Positions 54,435 through 63,197 of a stretch of DNA of 64,000 nucleotides are shown here, one piece after another; the stretch's first letter is position 1, and each line of letters opens with the position of its first letter. The notes beneath the pieces were generated by a model that was not told the DNA's origin, did not search any database, and worked only from the letters and a program-made list of their open reading frames with translations. The DNA is from Lactobacillus sp. PV012 (GTDB taxonomy: Bacteria; Bacillota; Bacilli; Lactobacillales; Lactobacillaceae). The stretch covers positions 1,364,001 through 1,428,000 of the forward strand of contig NZ_CP041983.1 in assembly GCF_014522325.1 (NCBI RefSeq), written 5' to 3'. A program made the translations under genes and the position numbers.

Positions 54435-55253
54435 CTATCCTAATTGTTTACGCAATCCATCTTTAATGCCCTTCATAACCGATTTAATTCTTAACTTTTT
54501 TTTAGGAAGTCGAAATTGAAACATGAGCTTGCCCGAATTTCTAACAATCATAACTATCTTAGCCTTTATTGGTATTTTTTCATATAAAACCAAATACGTA
54601 GAATTTCTAAATATATAATATAAGCGAAAAATAGGATCAACTGTATGTCCCCTATATCTATTTACACCAGTTGTTTCATGATTCATTTCTACTAAATCCG
54701 TTTTATACACTTTATACCCTTGCTTTTGTGCACGCCAGCACCATTCATAATCAATATAGTCTATAAAAAATGCTGACTTATACTTCCCTATTTTCTCAAA
54801 TGCAGCTTTTTTTACTAGCGAACCTGAACTAATCAATTTATCGGTTTTCTCCACATGATTATTTAGTACATCATAATCTTGAGCAGGTCCTATAGCTACA
54901 ACATTCTGATCATTAATCTTTTCAAATATTTTTATTAATTTTTTTAAATTGAATAGTGTTATACTACTATCTTGATCTAGGAAAAGGTAATAATTTTCTA
55001 CTTTATTATTCAAATATTCAATACCAATATTTTGAGCATAACCAATACCTTTATTCTCAGATAGTCTAATTATACTTAAATTAGAATAACTTTCTTTTAA
55101 TTGTTCTATTCCACGATATATTTGATCATTTGAATTATTATCTACTATTACTATATTATTACTCAAAGTAGAAATTATTTTCATATTTTTATAAAAATCA
55201 TTAATATTGGGATTATAAGTTACAACTACTATTCCAAGTTTTGCCTTATTCAT
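54435..55253 (-). CDS. Glycosyltransferase family 2, rhamnosyltransferase-like
   Basis: A 272-residue GT-A protein. GIVVVTYNPN, IVDNNSND and the FLDQDSS metal site are visible. FIDYIDYEWCWRAQKQG and the C-terminal DPIFRLYYIFRNSTYL block match RfbF/RgpB-like rhamnosyltransferases. It likely uses dTDP-rhamnose. It follows the priming transferase gene by 12 bases. Confidence 0.87.
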   Translation of the reverse strand: MNKAKLGIVVVTYNPNINDFYKNMKIISTLSNNIVIVDNNSNDQIYRGIEQLKESYSNLSIIRLSENKGIGYAQNIGIEYLNNKVENYYLFLDQDSSITLFNLKKLIKIFEKINDQNVVAIGPAQDYDVLNNHVEKTDKLISSGSLVKKAAFEKIGKYKSAFFIDYIDYEWCWRAQKQGYKVYKTDLVEMNHETTGVNRYRGHTVDPIFRLYYIFRNSTYLVLYEKIPIKAKIVMIVRNSGKLMFQFRLPKKKLRIKSVMKGIKDGLRKQLG

Positions 55254-55265
55254 TTATTAATATCT

Positions 55266-55949
55266 TTAATACGCTCCATTAGGATGAATCATGACACCAA
55301 TAGTTCTAACAATAAGACCTAAATCATAGAAAAAACCACTATGATTAATATATTCGATGTCTAATTCAACCATTTCATCAAAATCGGCTTCATTACGCTT
55401 AGTTACTTGCCAAAGCCCAGTACAGCCAGGCTTAACAGTTAAACGTAATTTATCATAATCACTGTATTCTTCAACTTCTGAAGGTAGCGGTGGACGTGGT
55501 CCAACTAACGTCATATTTCCAATTAAAACATTCCACAATTGTGGCAATTCATCAAGACTGTATTTACGAATTACATGCCCAATCTTAGTTACCCGCGGAT
55601 CGTCTTTAATTTTAAACATGGCTCCATCAATTTCGTTTTGATCTTCTAATTCTTCGACCATTTGGTCTGCATTAGGTACCATGGAACGAAACTTATAAAT
55701 CTTAAATTTCTTGCCATCCTTGCCAACTCTCTCTTGGCTATAAAAGACTGAACCACCATCTTCTTTATGGACTTTATAAGCTAAGTAGCCAAATAAAGGA
55801 GAAAGTAGTACCAACCCGGCCCCACTTCCAACTATATCTACACTTCTTTTAAAGAAACGATAGAAAGGACGTTTCTTAACTTTTTTAGGGTTAAGTTCAA
55901 CTTTTGCCACGTCCTCTTCCTCCATTCCTTGACTTTCTAAAATATCCAA
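55266..55949 (-). CDS. epsE: Priming undecaprenyl-phosphate sugar phosphotransferase
   Basis: A 227-residue polyisoprenyl-phosphate hexose-1-phosphate transferase. One membrane or re-entrant helix (SVDIVGSGAGLVLLSPLFG) precedes the catalytic domain. Signatures are FYSQERVGKDGKKFKIYKFRSM, the DELPQLWNVLIGNMTLVGPRPP block and the C-terminal KPGCTGLWQVT. It starts repeat-unit assembly on undecaprenyl phosphate. Its 5' end overlaps epsD by 13 bases. Confidence 0.94.
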   Translation of the reverse strand: MDILESQGMEEEDVAKVELNPKKVKKRPFYRFFKRSVDIVGSGAGLVLLSPLFGYLAYKVHKEDGGSVFYSQERVGKDGKKFKIYKFRSMVPNADQMVEELEDQNEIDGAMFKIKDDPRVTKIGHVIRKYSLDELPQLWNVLIGNMTLVGPRPPLPSEVEEYSDYDKLRLTVKPGCTGLWQVTKRNEADFDEMVELDIEYINHSGFFYDLGLIVRTIGVMIHPNGAY

Positions 55950-56707
55950 AATCTTTTCTTCCTTCTAAGAGGTTGCCAATCTAAACTAACATTTTCTCCA
56001 TTAATAATATCTTGAGCATTTTGCTTAAAAGTGGCTGCTATGTCACTTCCAACCTCTTTACTCAACTTACCATATGCTTCAGTCATCTTGCTCTCACGCT
56101 TAGCTAAGCTATGAGCATCTGACGCAAATGTTGCAACTTGACCCGCTGCAATTAATCTCTCACTTAAATCTGCAATCTTGTTACCAAAGACTCCCACATA
56201 AGAACTGGCAGTAACTTGAGTTAAACAACCTTGTTCCAAAAATTTCTGTAGTAGCTCTGGCTCTTTTAAGATGCGGCTGTTTCGTTCAGGATGCACGATT
56301 ATTGGCGTAATTCCTCGTGCCAACAACTGATAAGTCATCTCTTTTGCATATAATGGAACATCTTCACTAGGCATTTCTAATAACATATAAGTTCCATCTT
56401 CATCACAAAATAGAATGTCATCATTATCTAACGCAGCTGGAATCTCACTACTTAACCGAACTTCTTGACTAGGGAAAATGGTTAAGTCAATTTTTTCTTG
56501 TTTTAATTGTGCTTGAAACTGCTCAGTTAACTTAATTACATCTTTTTTGTGATTGCTATAACGCCCATTTAAATGGTGAGGTGTCATTAAAGCATGAGTA
56601 ATTCCATCTTCAACTGCAGCTTTTGCCAGCTGAAGTGAGGTTTCCATATCAGGTGACCCATCATCAATCCCTGGCAAAAGATGAGCATGAATATCAACTA
56701 AAACCAT
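55937..56707 (-). CDS. epsD: PHP-type protein-tyrosine phosphatase (CpsB/EpsD)
   Basis: A 256-residue manganese-dependent phosphatase of the PHP family. DIHAHLLPGIDDGS at the start supplies metal-binding His residues. MTPHH, HPERN and ASDAHSL give further ligands. It dephosphorylates the BY-kinase EpsC and so sets polymer export and length. The ATG at 56707 follows AAAGGAAAAT; the longer upstream reading comes from the Tyr-repeat region of epsC in another frame. Confidence 0.92.
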   Translation of the reverse strand: MVLVDIHAHLLPGIDDGSPDMETSLQLAKAAVEDGITHALMTPHHLNGRYSNHKKDVIKLTEQFQAQLKQEKIDLTIFPSQEVRLSSEIPAALDNDDILFCDEDGTYMLLEMPSEDVPLYAKEMTYQLLARGITPIIVHPERNSRILKEPELLQKFLEQGCLTQVTASSYVGVFGNKIADLSERLIAAGQVATFASDAHSLAKRESKMTEAYGKLSKEVGSDIAATFKQNAQDIINGENVSLDWQPLRRKKRFWIF

Positions 56708-56708
56708 T

Positions 56709-57449
56709 TTATTTTCCTTTGTCATCGTAGCCATAGCCATATCCGTAACCATAGCCATTTGCCCCTGTACGCACATCATTCATAATATAACCCAAGATAC
56801 GTGTCTTAGTCATCTTTAGTAATTCAACTGCACGCGCAATTCCAGCTTTTTGGGTTACTCCTTCACGCACAACTAAGATTACCCCATCCATTTCACCAGC
56901 CAAAACTTGACTATCAGAAATTTCTAAGACAGGTGCCATATCAATGATTACCATATCATAATGGTTTGAGACATTATCCAAAAAGTCATGCATTCTCTTA
57001 GAACCTAGTAGTTCTGAAGGATTTGGTGGAATTGGACCAGATGGTAATACTGATAAATTATCTACTACTCCTGATTTAACTATATCGCTTAGATTTATTT
57101 CCGCTGATTCAGAAGTTAAAATTGTTGTTAACCCTGCTTTATTAGGAATATTAAAGGTTTGATGAAGAGTTGGACGGTGTAAGTCAGCATCAATTAGTAA
57201 GACCTTTTTACCAGATTGTGCCATCGTTACAGCTACATTCGCAGTAACGGTTGATTTCCCTTCAGAAATATTAGCCGAAGTAAAAGCTAATTTTTTAATT
57301 TGTTCATCAACACTCATAAAATTGATGTTAGTTCTTATTGTTCTAAATTGCTCTGCAACAGGGCTTTTGGGTTTGGCAACTGTAATCAGTTTAGCACCAT
57401 GTTGCATTGTTTCATTTGTACCACGTTTATTACGTCTAAATCCTGCCAT
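56709..57449 (-). CDS. epsC: Bacterial tyrosine kinase (CpsD/EpsC)
   Basis: A 246-residue BY-kinase. Walker A is SANISEGKSTVTAN, Walker A' is VLLIDADLHRP and Walker B is DMVIIDMAPV. The C-terminal tyrosine cluster NGYGYGYGYGYDD is the autophosphorylation site and is unusually regular in its Gly-Tyr alternation. It works with the membrane protein EpsB and the phosphatase EpsD. It ends 2 bases from the epsD start. Confidence 0.94.
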   Translation of the reverse strand: MAGFRRNKRGTNETMQHGAKLITVAKPKSPVAEQFRTIRTNINFMSVDEQIKKLAFTSANISEGKSTVTANVAVTMAQSGKKVLLIDADLHRPTLHQTFNIPNKAGLTTILTSESAEINLSDIVKSGVVDNLSVLPSGPIPPNPSELLGSKRMHDFLDNVSNHYDMVIIDMAPVLEISDSQVLAGEMDGVILVVREGVTQKAGIARAVELLKMTKTRILGYIMNDVRTGANGYGYGYGYGYDDKGK

Positions 57450-57460
57450 TGGGTGCCTCC

Positions 57461-58321
57461 TTAAACACGCTTACCTTTGCTTTTATCATCTTTACCATTA
57501 ACTTTAAAATTATTAGATAAGCGGAAATGAGTAACTGTTCCTAAATTAGTTAATCCAAGATCTTGGGTTAAGTATTCATCGCTTCTAACAGTAGTATTCA
57601 TTGCATCCCGAATAATAATTATTGCAAAACTAATCAATAATCCAATTACAAGACCTGCCGCTGTAAACAACTTAGTATTTGGAAAACTTTTTGCTCCTTT
57701 GTTAGCAGTTGAAACAATTGTCACGTTATTAACGTCCATGACGCTTGTAATCTTCTTCTTGAAAGAATTTGCTACTGCGTTAGCTACTGCTTGAGCTTTT
57801 TCAGGAGTATTAGCTTTAGCAGTAATTGTAAACACTTGGGAATTTTGCTGAGTTTGCACTGAAATCATCCCTTGTAACTTTTGGGCACTAATTTCATAAC
57901 TCTTTCCATCACGTTCAACAACTGCTGGTGTAGCCTTTGAAACTAAAACTCGATTACCAGCTGCATTACGACGATAGACAGCTTTTTTAGCTTTTTTAAC
58001 TACTTTAACTGGATTTGCTAAGTAAGATGATGCATCTTTTAAAACCACTGGACTGGTAATTAAATCCTTATAAGTATTAATTACTTGAATATTGGCTTGT
58101 TGCATTGTATATGCAGCGTTTGGATCGTTGCGATCCTTTTTTTGGTTAACAAGGATTTGCGTACTTGAACTATATTTTGGTGGAATTACAAAAGCAGCGA
58201 CTGCAAAGCCAATAATTCCTAAACCAATCGTCCAAATAATAATCCGCCAAATATTGCTTTTGACTAAATTCCAGAGATATTTTAAGTCAATTGTATTTGT
58301 TTGTGTTGCCTTTTCTTCCAT
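57461..58321 (-). CDS. epsB: Wzz-like chain-length/kinase modulator (CpsC/EpsB)
   Basis: A 286-residue polysaccharide co-polymerase. Two membrane helices (about 28-50 and 222-243) flank an extracytoplasmic domain with YSSSTQILVNQKK and a Lys-rich stretch near 130. The C-terminal cytosolic tail would activate EpsC. The start YLWNLVKSNIWRI is typical. It lies 3 bases from epsA and 11 bases from epsC. Confidence 0.93.
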   Translation of the reverse strand: MEEKATQTNTIDLKYLWNLVKSNIWRIIIWTIGLGIIGFAVAAFVIPPKYSSSTQILVNQKKDRNDPNAAYTMQQANIQVINTYKDLITSPVVLKDASSYLANPVKVVKKAKKAVYRRNAAGNRVLVSKATPAVVERDGKSYEISAQKLQGMISVQTQQNSQVFTITAKANTPEKAQAVANAVANSFKKKITSVMDVNNVTIVSTANKGAKSFPNTKLFTAAGLVIGLLISFAIIIIRDAMNTTVRSDEYLTQDLGLTNLGTVTHFRLSNNFKVNGKDDKSKGKRV

Positions 58322-58324
58322 TAA

Positions 58325-59362
58325 TTAATATTCTCCATCGTCCATTACGTTAATTCTATTAATTTCTAAGGATTGACGAATTTCGTTGTTGATACGTTGA
58401 CGTTCTTTCTTATCAACCACTTCAACTTCCATTTGACCATATTTTTGATTGTTGATCATCTTACTTACTCCTTGAGCATGATCTGTTACTTCATGCTTAG
58501 TAGCTTGGCGATAATCTGTTCCAATCTTATACATTTGGGATAGAGTTAAATCGGTTTGCATTTGAGTTGAAATTGACTCTAAGAAATCCTTATTCAAAAG
58601 TGTCTTAGGGGAGACAGACTTCTTAAGTAAACCAACAATAATTCGACGATCACGTTCTTGACGGCCATAATCTTGGTTAGGGTCCCCATGGCGCAATTGG
58701 GCAAATGCCAGAGCTTGTTTACCCATCATATGGTAAGTCTTACCTTCTACAAAACTATATCCCATGTTGTTAAAGGTAAGAGGAGAAGTTACAGTAACTC
58801 CACCTACTTGATCAATGGCTTTCTTTAAGCCACCCATATTCATCAAAATATAACCATCAATTGGAACACTATAATATTTATCAAGTGTCTTAATTGTTTC
58901 ACTTACTCCACCCAAAGTATAAGCAGAGTTAATCTTAATTGGTGAAACATTTGGATAATCAGGTAAACTTGCCTTCATATCACGTGGAATTGAAGTGATT
59001 CTAGTTGTTTCAGTCTTAGGATTAATTGAAAGCATCATAATGGTATCAGTTCTACCCTTCCAATGCCGATTCATTGCTCCTGTATCAATTCCTAGTAATA
59101 AAATATTAATTGGCTTCTTTTCTGCTAGTAATTTATCCAAATTACTTCTTGATTTATTGCTTTTAGTAGTTTTAGATACTGGCGTATACATATTATCACT
59201 AGCATCACGTAAGTTCTTATACATGTACCCAGCAAAGAATAATGCTACTACTGCAGCTAAGCCAATAATAATCCAAAATACCCGCCAAAACTTCTTACGT
59301 CGATGATGGTGTCGATGCCGATGTTTTGATGAATTTCCTTTTTTATTTTCTTGATTGTCCAT
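58325..59362 (-). CDS. epsA: LytR-CpsA-Psr family protein (EpsA)
   Basis: A 345-residue LCP protein. A His/Arg-rich cytosolic start (KHRHRHHHRRKK) leads to one membrane helix (about 28-50). The LCP core follows: INILLLGIDTG, GRTDTIMMLSINP, SIPRDM and the AYTLGG...QVGGV region, then QALAFAQLRHGDPNQDYGRQERD. These proteins attach glycopolymers to the wall. It is the first gene of the eps operon; 59363-59529 holds its promoter region. Confidence 0.94.
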   Translation of the reverse strand: MDNQENKKGNSSKHRHRHHHRRKKFWRVFWIIIGLAAVVALFFAGYMYKNLRDASDNMYTPVSKTTKSNKSRSNLDKLLAEKKPINILLLGIDTGAMNRHWKGRTDTIMMLSINPKTETTRITSIPRDMKASLPDYPNVSPIKINSAYTLGGVSETIKTLDKYYSVPIDGYILMNMGGLKKAIDQVGGVTVTSPLTFNNMGYSFVEGKTYHMMGKQALAFAQLRHGDPNQDYGRQERDRRIIVGLLKKSVSPKTLLNKDFLESISTQMQTDLTLSQMYKIGTDYRQATKHEVTDHAQGVSKMINNQKYGQMEVEVVDKKERQRINNEIRQSLEINRINVMDDGEY

Positions 59363-59565
59363 TACTTACTCACTTTCAAAGTAAAACAATTTTTGCCATT
59401 TAAGTGAATAGCTATTACTATAGTACACTATTTTTGGCAATAATATCGGTAATTTTAACAATAACTACTGTATTTTAATACTATTAGCTAGTTTACACAA
59501 GTTGTCAATTACCTCAAAAGTGTTTAGACTTGAAAGAAAAAGAAAATTTATTGAGGTTTTATTTT

Positions 59566-60225
59566 ATGAAAACAATTTATTTAGTTCGCCACGGACAAAC
59601 TTTTATTAACCGCTATGATAAAATGCAAGGCTGGTGCGACACCCCTCTTACTGAGCAAGGAATTGCGGGGGCAAAAAATGCTGGTAAAGAATTAGCTAAT
59701 GTTGATTTTGATATTGCGATTTCTAGTGATTTAAAACGTGCTAGCGATACATGTGAATATATTATAGAAGAAAACATTAATCGTAATGAACTTCAGCATA
59801 TTGCTACACCATTTTTTAGAGAGCAATTTTATGGCTTTTTTGAAGGAATGAACTCTGATGAAGCCTGGCGGATGATTGGTGGCGGCCATGGCTATCCAAG
59901 ACGAGAAGACTTGTTTACTCATGTGGACATTGATACTGTGAAAGATTACATGAAAGAAGCAGATCCTTATCATGATGCTGAAGATGCTCAAGAATATTGG
60001 AAACGTGTTGACAAGGGATTTGAGATGATTAAACAAATGGAAGGTGCTGACAAAATTTTACTTGTCAGCCATGGTTTTACCATTCGCAGTATTGTATCTC
60101 GCTTTGCACCTGGACAATATAACTTAGCTCACGGTCCACAGAATGCTTCAATTACCATTTTAAAGATGGATGATGAAGGAAAGATTAATGTAGATAGTTA
60201 TAACAAAATGACACTAGATGCCTAA
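59566..60225 (+). CDS. Histidine phosphatase family (phosphoglycerate mutase-like) protein
   Basis: A 219-residue enzyme. The phosphohistidine motif LVRHGQTFIN lies at residues 5-14, followed by ISSDLKRASDT, the acid residue in REQFYGFFEGM and the second His in LVSHGFTIRS. ATG 59566 is preferred: it places the motif near the N-terminus and has GAGG upstream, unlike the earlier ATG. Substrate is unknown; it could be a broad-specificity phosphatase. It ends in a terminator. Confidence 0.88.
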   Translation: MKTIYLVRHGQTFINRYDKMQGWCDTPLTEQGIAGAKNAGKELANVDFDIAISSDLKRASDTCEYIIEENINRNELQHIATPFFREQFYGFFEGMNSDEAWRMIGGGHGYPRREDLFTHVDIDTVKDYMKEADPYHDAEDAQEYWKRVDKGFEMIKQMEGADKILLVSHGFTIRSIVSRFAPGQYNLAHGPQNASITILKMDDEGKINVDSYNKMTLDA

Positions 60226-60256
60226 TTCTAAAATATTTATCCCACTATTTTTACTT

Positions 60257-60302
60257 AAAAACCTCGCTACTAACTTATCCAAAAGTTGATAGCGAGGTTT
60301 TA
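60257..60302. terminator. Bidirectional terminator
   Basis: AAAACCTCGCTA / TAGCGAGGTTTT stem between convergent genes. Confidence 0.85.
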
Positions 60303-60305
60303 TTA

Positions 60306-61385
60306 TCATCCCCAATTTAGCTCATCATATTTTCTTTGAATGAATTCTTTAAACAAAGGAAGTGTATAGCCTAACTTGCCTCGAATAATAGGTTTGATTA
60401 AGCCATATTTAATTAATTTAGTCCGGTAGCCATTTACATATTGCTTACTCTTGCCCATGTCTTCAATTATAGTACTAATTGTTCCATCTTTACCCATTGC
60501 ATACAAAAATTGAAAGTCTATTTCTGTTAATTCGTGAGCAATTACATCATAGGCTTGGTTAAACAAAATATCTTTGAAGGCTAACTGTGAATAGTCCCAT
60601 GCCTGAGCAAAATCTTTTCTTTCTATTAAATTTTCAAACATCAAGTCTCCAATTAATTGGAAAGCGTAGGCGTATCCTTGAGTAGCTACAGCCATTTTTT
60701 CAGCTTCTCTACTACTAATACCTAATACCTTCATGTAAGTTTGAGCCATTGATAGTGGTTGTAGGTTCTTAATATGAAACCGATCAGCACGAACTAAGAA
60801 AGTTAAGTTGTGAGTACTAGACAGTTCAGAAACTTCTTTTAATAATCCCGTCATAATAATCGAAACTTGAAGTTCATTGAGACTCCAATCATTGAATTCT
60901 TCTGCTAGTTTCTGGATTGCAGGTGTATTCGAAACCTCATCAATACAAAATGCCACTCTCAAATTTGCTTGTTTTAATAACTTTAGAATTTTTGTTATTT
61001 CAGTTTTATAGTATATTTCATCATGTTTTTCACTGGCTTCTGCAAAATTCACCGAAATGAAAGGAAATTTAATTGAGATTGAAGTATTCCACTTTTTTAC
61101 TTTTTCTAACATCGGAGCTAATTTAATATACATTATTCTAAACAAGTCATCAGTATTGTGAAGAGTAATCACAATAGTATCTTCATACTTGTTCAGTTCT
61201 TGTCCTATTTTATTCATGAAAACGGTTTTCCCTGAACCACGTACACCAGTAATGAAAAGAGAATAGGTAGGATGTTTTTTTGAGCGATGAATTTTATTAG
61301 CATATTTTTTTGCATCTTCATTAAAATCTAAATACAATTCTGGAATTCCACCAAATTCTGCATCAAATGGATTTTCTTCGTACAT
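60306..61385 (-). CDS. AAA-family ATP-binding protein
   Basis: A 359-residue STAND/AAA-like ATPase. Walker A is ITGVRGSGKTVFMN (about 46-59) and Walker B is VAFCIDEVSN. A sensor-like stretch follows (SIIMTGLLKEV), then a C-terminal winged-helix-like segment (IIEDMGKSKQYVNGYRTKLIKYGLI). The design recalls a DNA-associated switch or regulator, but the function is not known. ATG 61385 follows AGAGGG. Phased repeats lie directly upstream. Confidence 0.7.
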   Translation of the reverse strand: MYEENPFDAEFGGIPELYLDFNEDAKKYANKIHRSKKHPTYSLFITGVRGSGKTVFMNKIGQELNKYEDTIVITLHNTDDLFRIMYIKLAPMLEKVKKWNTSISIKFPFISVNFAEASEKHDEIYYKTEITKILKLLKQANLRVAFCIDEVSNTPAIQKLAEEFNDWSLNELQVSIIMTGLLKEVSELSSTHNLTFLVRADRFHIKNLQPLSMAQTYMKVLGISSREAEKMAVATQGYAYAFQLIGDLMFENLIERKDFAQAWDYSQLAFKDILFNQAYDVIAHELTEIDFQFLYAMGKDGTISTIIEDMGKSKQYVNGYRTKLIKYGLIKPIIRGKLGYTLPLFKEFIQRKYDELNWG

Positions 61386-61401
61386 TAATTTCACCCTCTT
61401 A

Positions 61402-61489
61402 CTTTACTTCATTTTACTTTTTCATCTAATTCTTTACTTCATTTTACTTCATTTTACTTTTTTGTCCAATTCTTTACTCCATTTTACTT
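61402..61489 (-). repeat. Helically phased direct repeats upstream of the AAA ATPase gene
   Basis: On the minus strand AAGTAAAATGAAGTAAAG occurs at 61402-61419, 61432-61449 and 61472-61489 (one base varied), with an extra half copy at 61449-61459. Spacings of 30 and 40 bases equal whole helical turns, suggesting cooperative binding, perhaps by the gene's own product. Confidence 0.75.
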
Positions 61490-61495
61490 AGCAAA

Positions 61496-61522
61496 AAACT
61501 CTAGCTAAAAAAGCTAGAGTTT
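61496..61522 (-). terminator. Terminator of the APC permease gene
   Basis: AAACTCTAGCT / AGCTAGAGTTT stem right after the permease stop on the minus strand. Confidence 0.8.
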
Positions 61523-61526
61523 CAAC

Positions 61527-62981
61527 CTACATTAATTCTTCACGTGCTTGTTCACGTTTTCTAAGCCATGGCATTACAAAGCCGAGACCAAACAACACAA
61601 GGACAGTAATTATATTCATAATTAATTGGTGACTAAAGCCACTAGTTCCAAAAGCTACATTTTGTGGAATAAAACCTAGTGTTGCACATACAAACGTAAA
61701 GATTAGACACCAGAATCCTACAGTTAGCGCACCAGTTTTATTTTTGATGAACACATAACTTGAATGATATTTTTCTTGTTGCATCCGCATTGCTACAAAG
61801 GCAAAGAATACCCAACAAGTTTTATATGGAGAAATGATACCATTAACATTCAAAAGCCAATTGTAGATGGTATTAATATTAGGCAAAGTTCCAGTTAACA
61901 ATAGTAAAAATAGGCTAAGTCCTGCAGTAATAGTATAACTATGGATTGGGCGGCCGTTTTTATTCTTTTTTGTTAGCCATTTAGGCATGAATTTATCCGC
62001 AACATCCCCTGCAAATACTCTACTTGAAGCATCTAGCAACACTGCTAGTTGCGCCATCATAAAGACTGCCTGCACTACTGCAAAGATATACATCAAAATT
62101 TTACCCATTCCCAAACTTTGTCCTAGTAGCTGAAAGGCGTAGTAAGGGCCATTCATCTTAAAGTCATTTGGAATATGGTGAGCATTGAAAAACATCGCTA
62201 AAGCTAATGTCCCAAAAATCGTCAAAAATCCTGTCATCAATGCCAACATCCACATTGACTTAGGGAAATCACGCTTGGGATTTTTCATTTCAGAGACATA
62301 AGGTGCAGCTAATTCTGCCCCAGAAATTGCAAAAATCAAAAGTCCTGTTGTTGAAAAGTAATTCAAACTAAATGATGGCTTAAAGGCACCCCAGTTAAAT
62401 GGTTGGGTAGCAATATGGTGTCCGTGCATTACCGCATAACCTGCCAAAAGCACAAATAAAAATGACATGATAAACATTGCCCCACCACCAATTAAGGAAA
62501 GGACTTCAAGAGAATTTTTTAATAAATTTTCTAGCAAAATAAAAGCCAGAATGATTACAAAAGTTAAGATTCCAAACCAGAAGGTGGACATCTTTTTGTC
62601 TAAAGAATTATTTCCTAAAATCATCCAACTAAACGAAACAATAACTGAGTTTGAAACATCCACAATATAAGGCACACTTTGCACCCAATACATCCAACTT
62701 GTCCAGTATCCTAAAGTGTCATTACTACTATGCCGGACCCAAGATGCAAGACCTCCAGCTTGATTATCAAACGTTAAGCTCATTTGTGCAGAAATTAACG
62801 CATAGGGCAAAACGTATGAAAAGAATAGAAAGATCCATGAGATAACTACTGAAAGCCCTTGGTTTTGAAAAGGATAAAAAATATTTTCAAAACTAATAAT
62901 TGTTACAAAGTCAATTAAAGCAATAATTGGCCACGCCATATAATGCTTCTTCTTAGGCTCAATATACTCCATATGTTCCAT
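61527..62981 (-). CDS. APC family amino-acid permease/antiporter
   Basis: A 484-residue transporter with about 12 helices of the amino acid-polyamine-organocation superfamily, closest in style to the glutamate:GABA antiporter group. FAISGAELAAPYVSEMKNPKRDFPKS is the family's conserved loop. Divergent to an Orn/Lys/Arg decarboxylase gene, it probably exchanges the substrate amino acid for the decarboxylated amine, generating proton-motive force and acid tolerance. The exact substrate is inference. Confidence 0.85.
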   Translation of the reverse strand: MEHMEYIEPKKKHYMAWPIIALIDFVTIISFENIFYPFQNQGLSVVISWIFLFFSYVLPYALISAQMSLTFDNQAGGLASWVRHSSNDTLGYWTSWMYWVQSVPYIVDVSNSVIVSFSWMILGNNSLDKKMSTFWFGILTFVIILAFILLENLLKNSLEVLSLIGGGAMFIMSFLFVLLAGYAVMHGHHIATQPFNWGAFKPSFSLNYFSTTGLLIFAISGAELAAPYVSEMKNPKRDFPKSMWMLALMTGFLTIFGTLALAMFFNAHHIPNDFKMNGPYYAFQLLGQSLGMGKILMYIFAVVQAVFMMAQLAVLLDASSRVFAGDVADKFMPKWLTKKNKNGRPIHSYTITAGLSLFLLLLTGTLPNINTIYNWLLNVNGIISPYKTCWVFFAFVAMRMQQEKYHSSYVFIKNKTGALTVGFWCLIFTFVCATLGFIPQNVAFGTSGFSHQLIMNIITVLVLFGLGFVMPWLRKREQAREELM

Positions 62982-63095
62982 AATTAAATATTTACCTCCA
63001 AAATAAGTTTATTTTAATATTTCTGGGAAATACTTCTTACTTTGGTGGCTTTAATGGCAGCAATGGACTCAAAATTTTCACTTGTACTGCTCTCC

Positions 63096-63149
63096 AAAAT
63101 CTATATAATTTATCCATGAAAGGACATCTGTCCAAATTATATAGATTTT
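63096..63149. promoter_or_regulatory. Long inverted repeat in the decarboxylase-permease intergenic region
   Basis: 16-bp perfect arms AAAATCTATATAATTT / AAATTATATAGATTTT around a 22-base centre that itself contains GGACATCTGTCC. It sits between the divergent genes and may be a shared operator or an RNA hairpin. Confidence 0.7.
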
Positions 63150-63197
63150 ATAAAATTATTCAAGACTATTTTTCATTTAGACTAATCGGAGGTTTTT

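Noticed and set aside
55937..56779. Longer epsD product starting at 56779
   Set aside because: Its first 24 residues come from the out-of-frame Tyr-repeat DNA of epsC. ATG 56707 has the ribosome binding site and gives the standard N-terminus.
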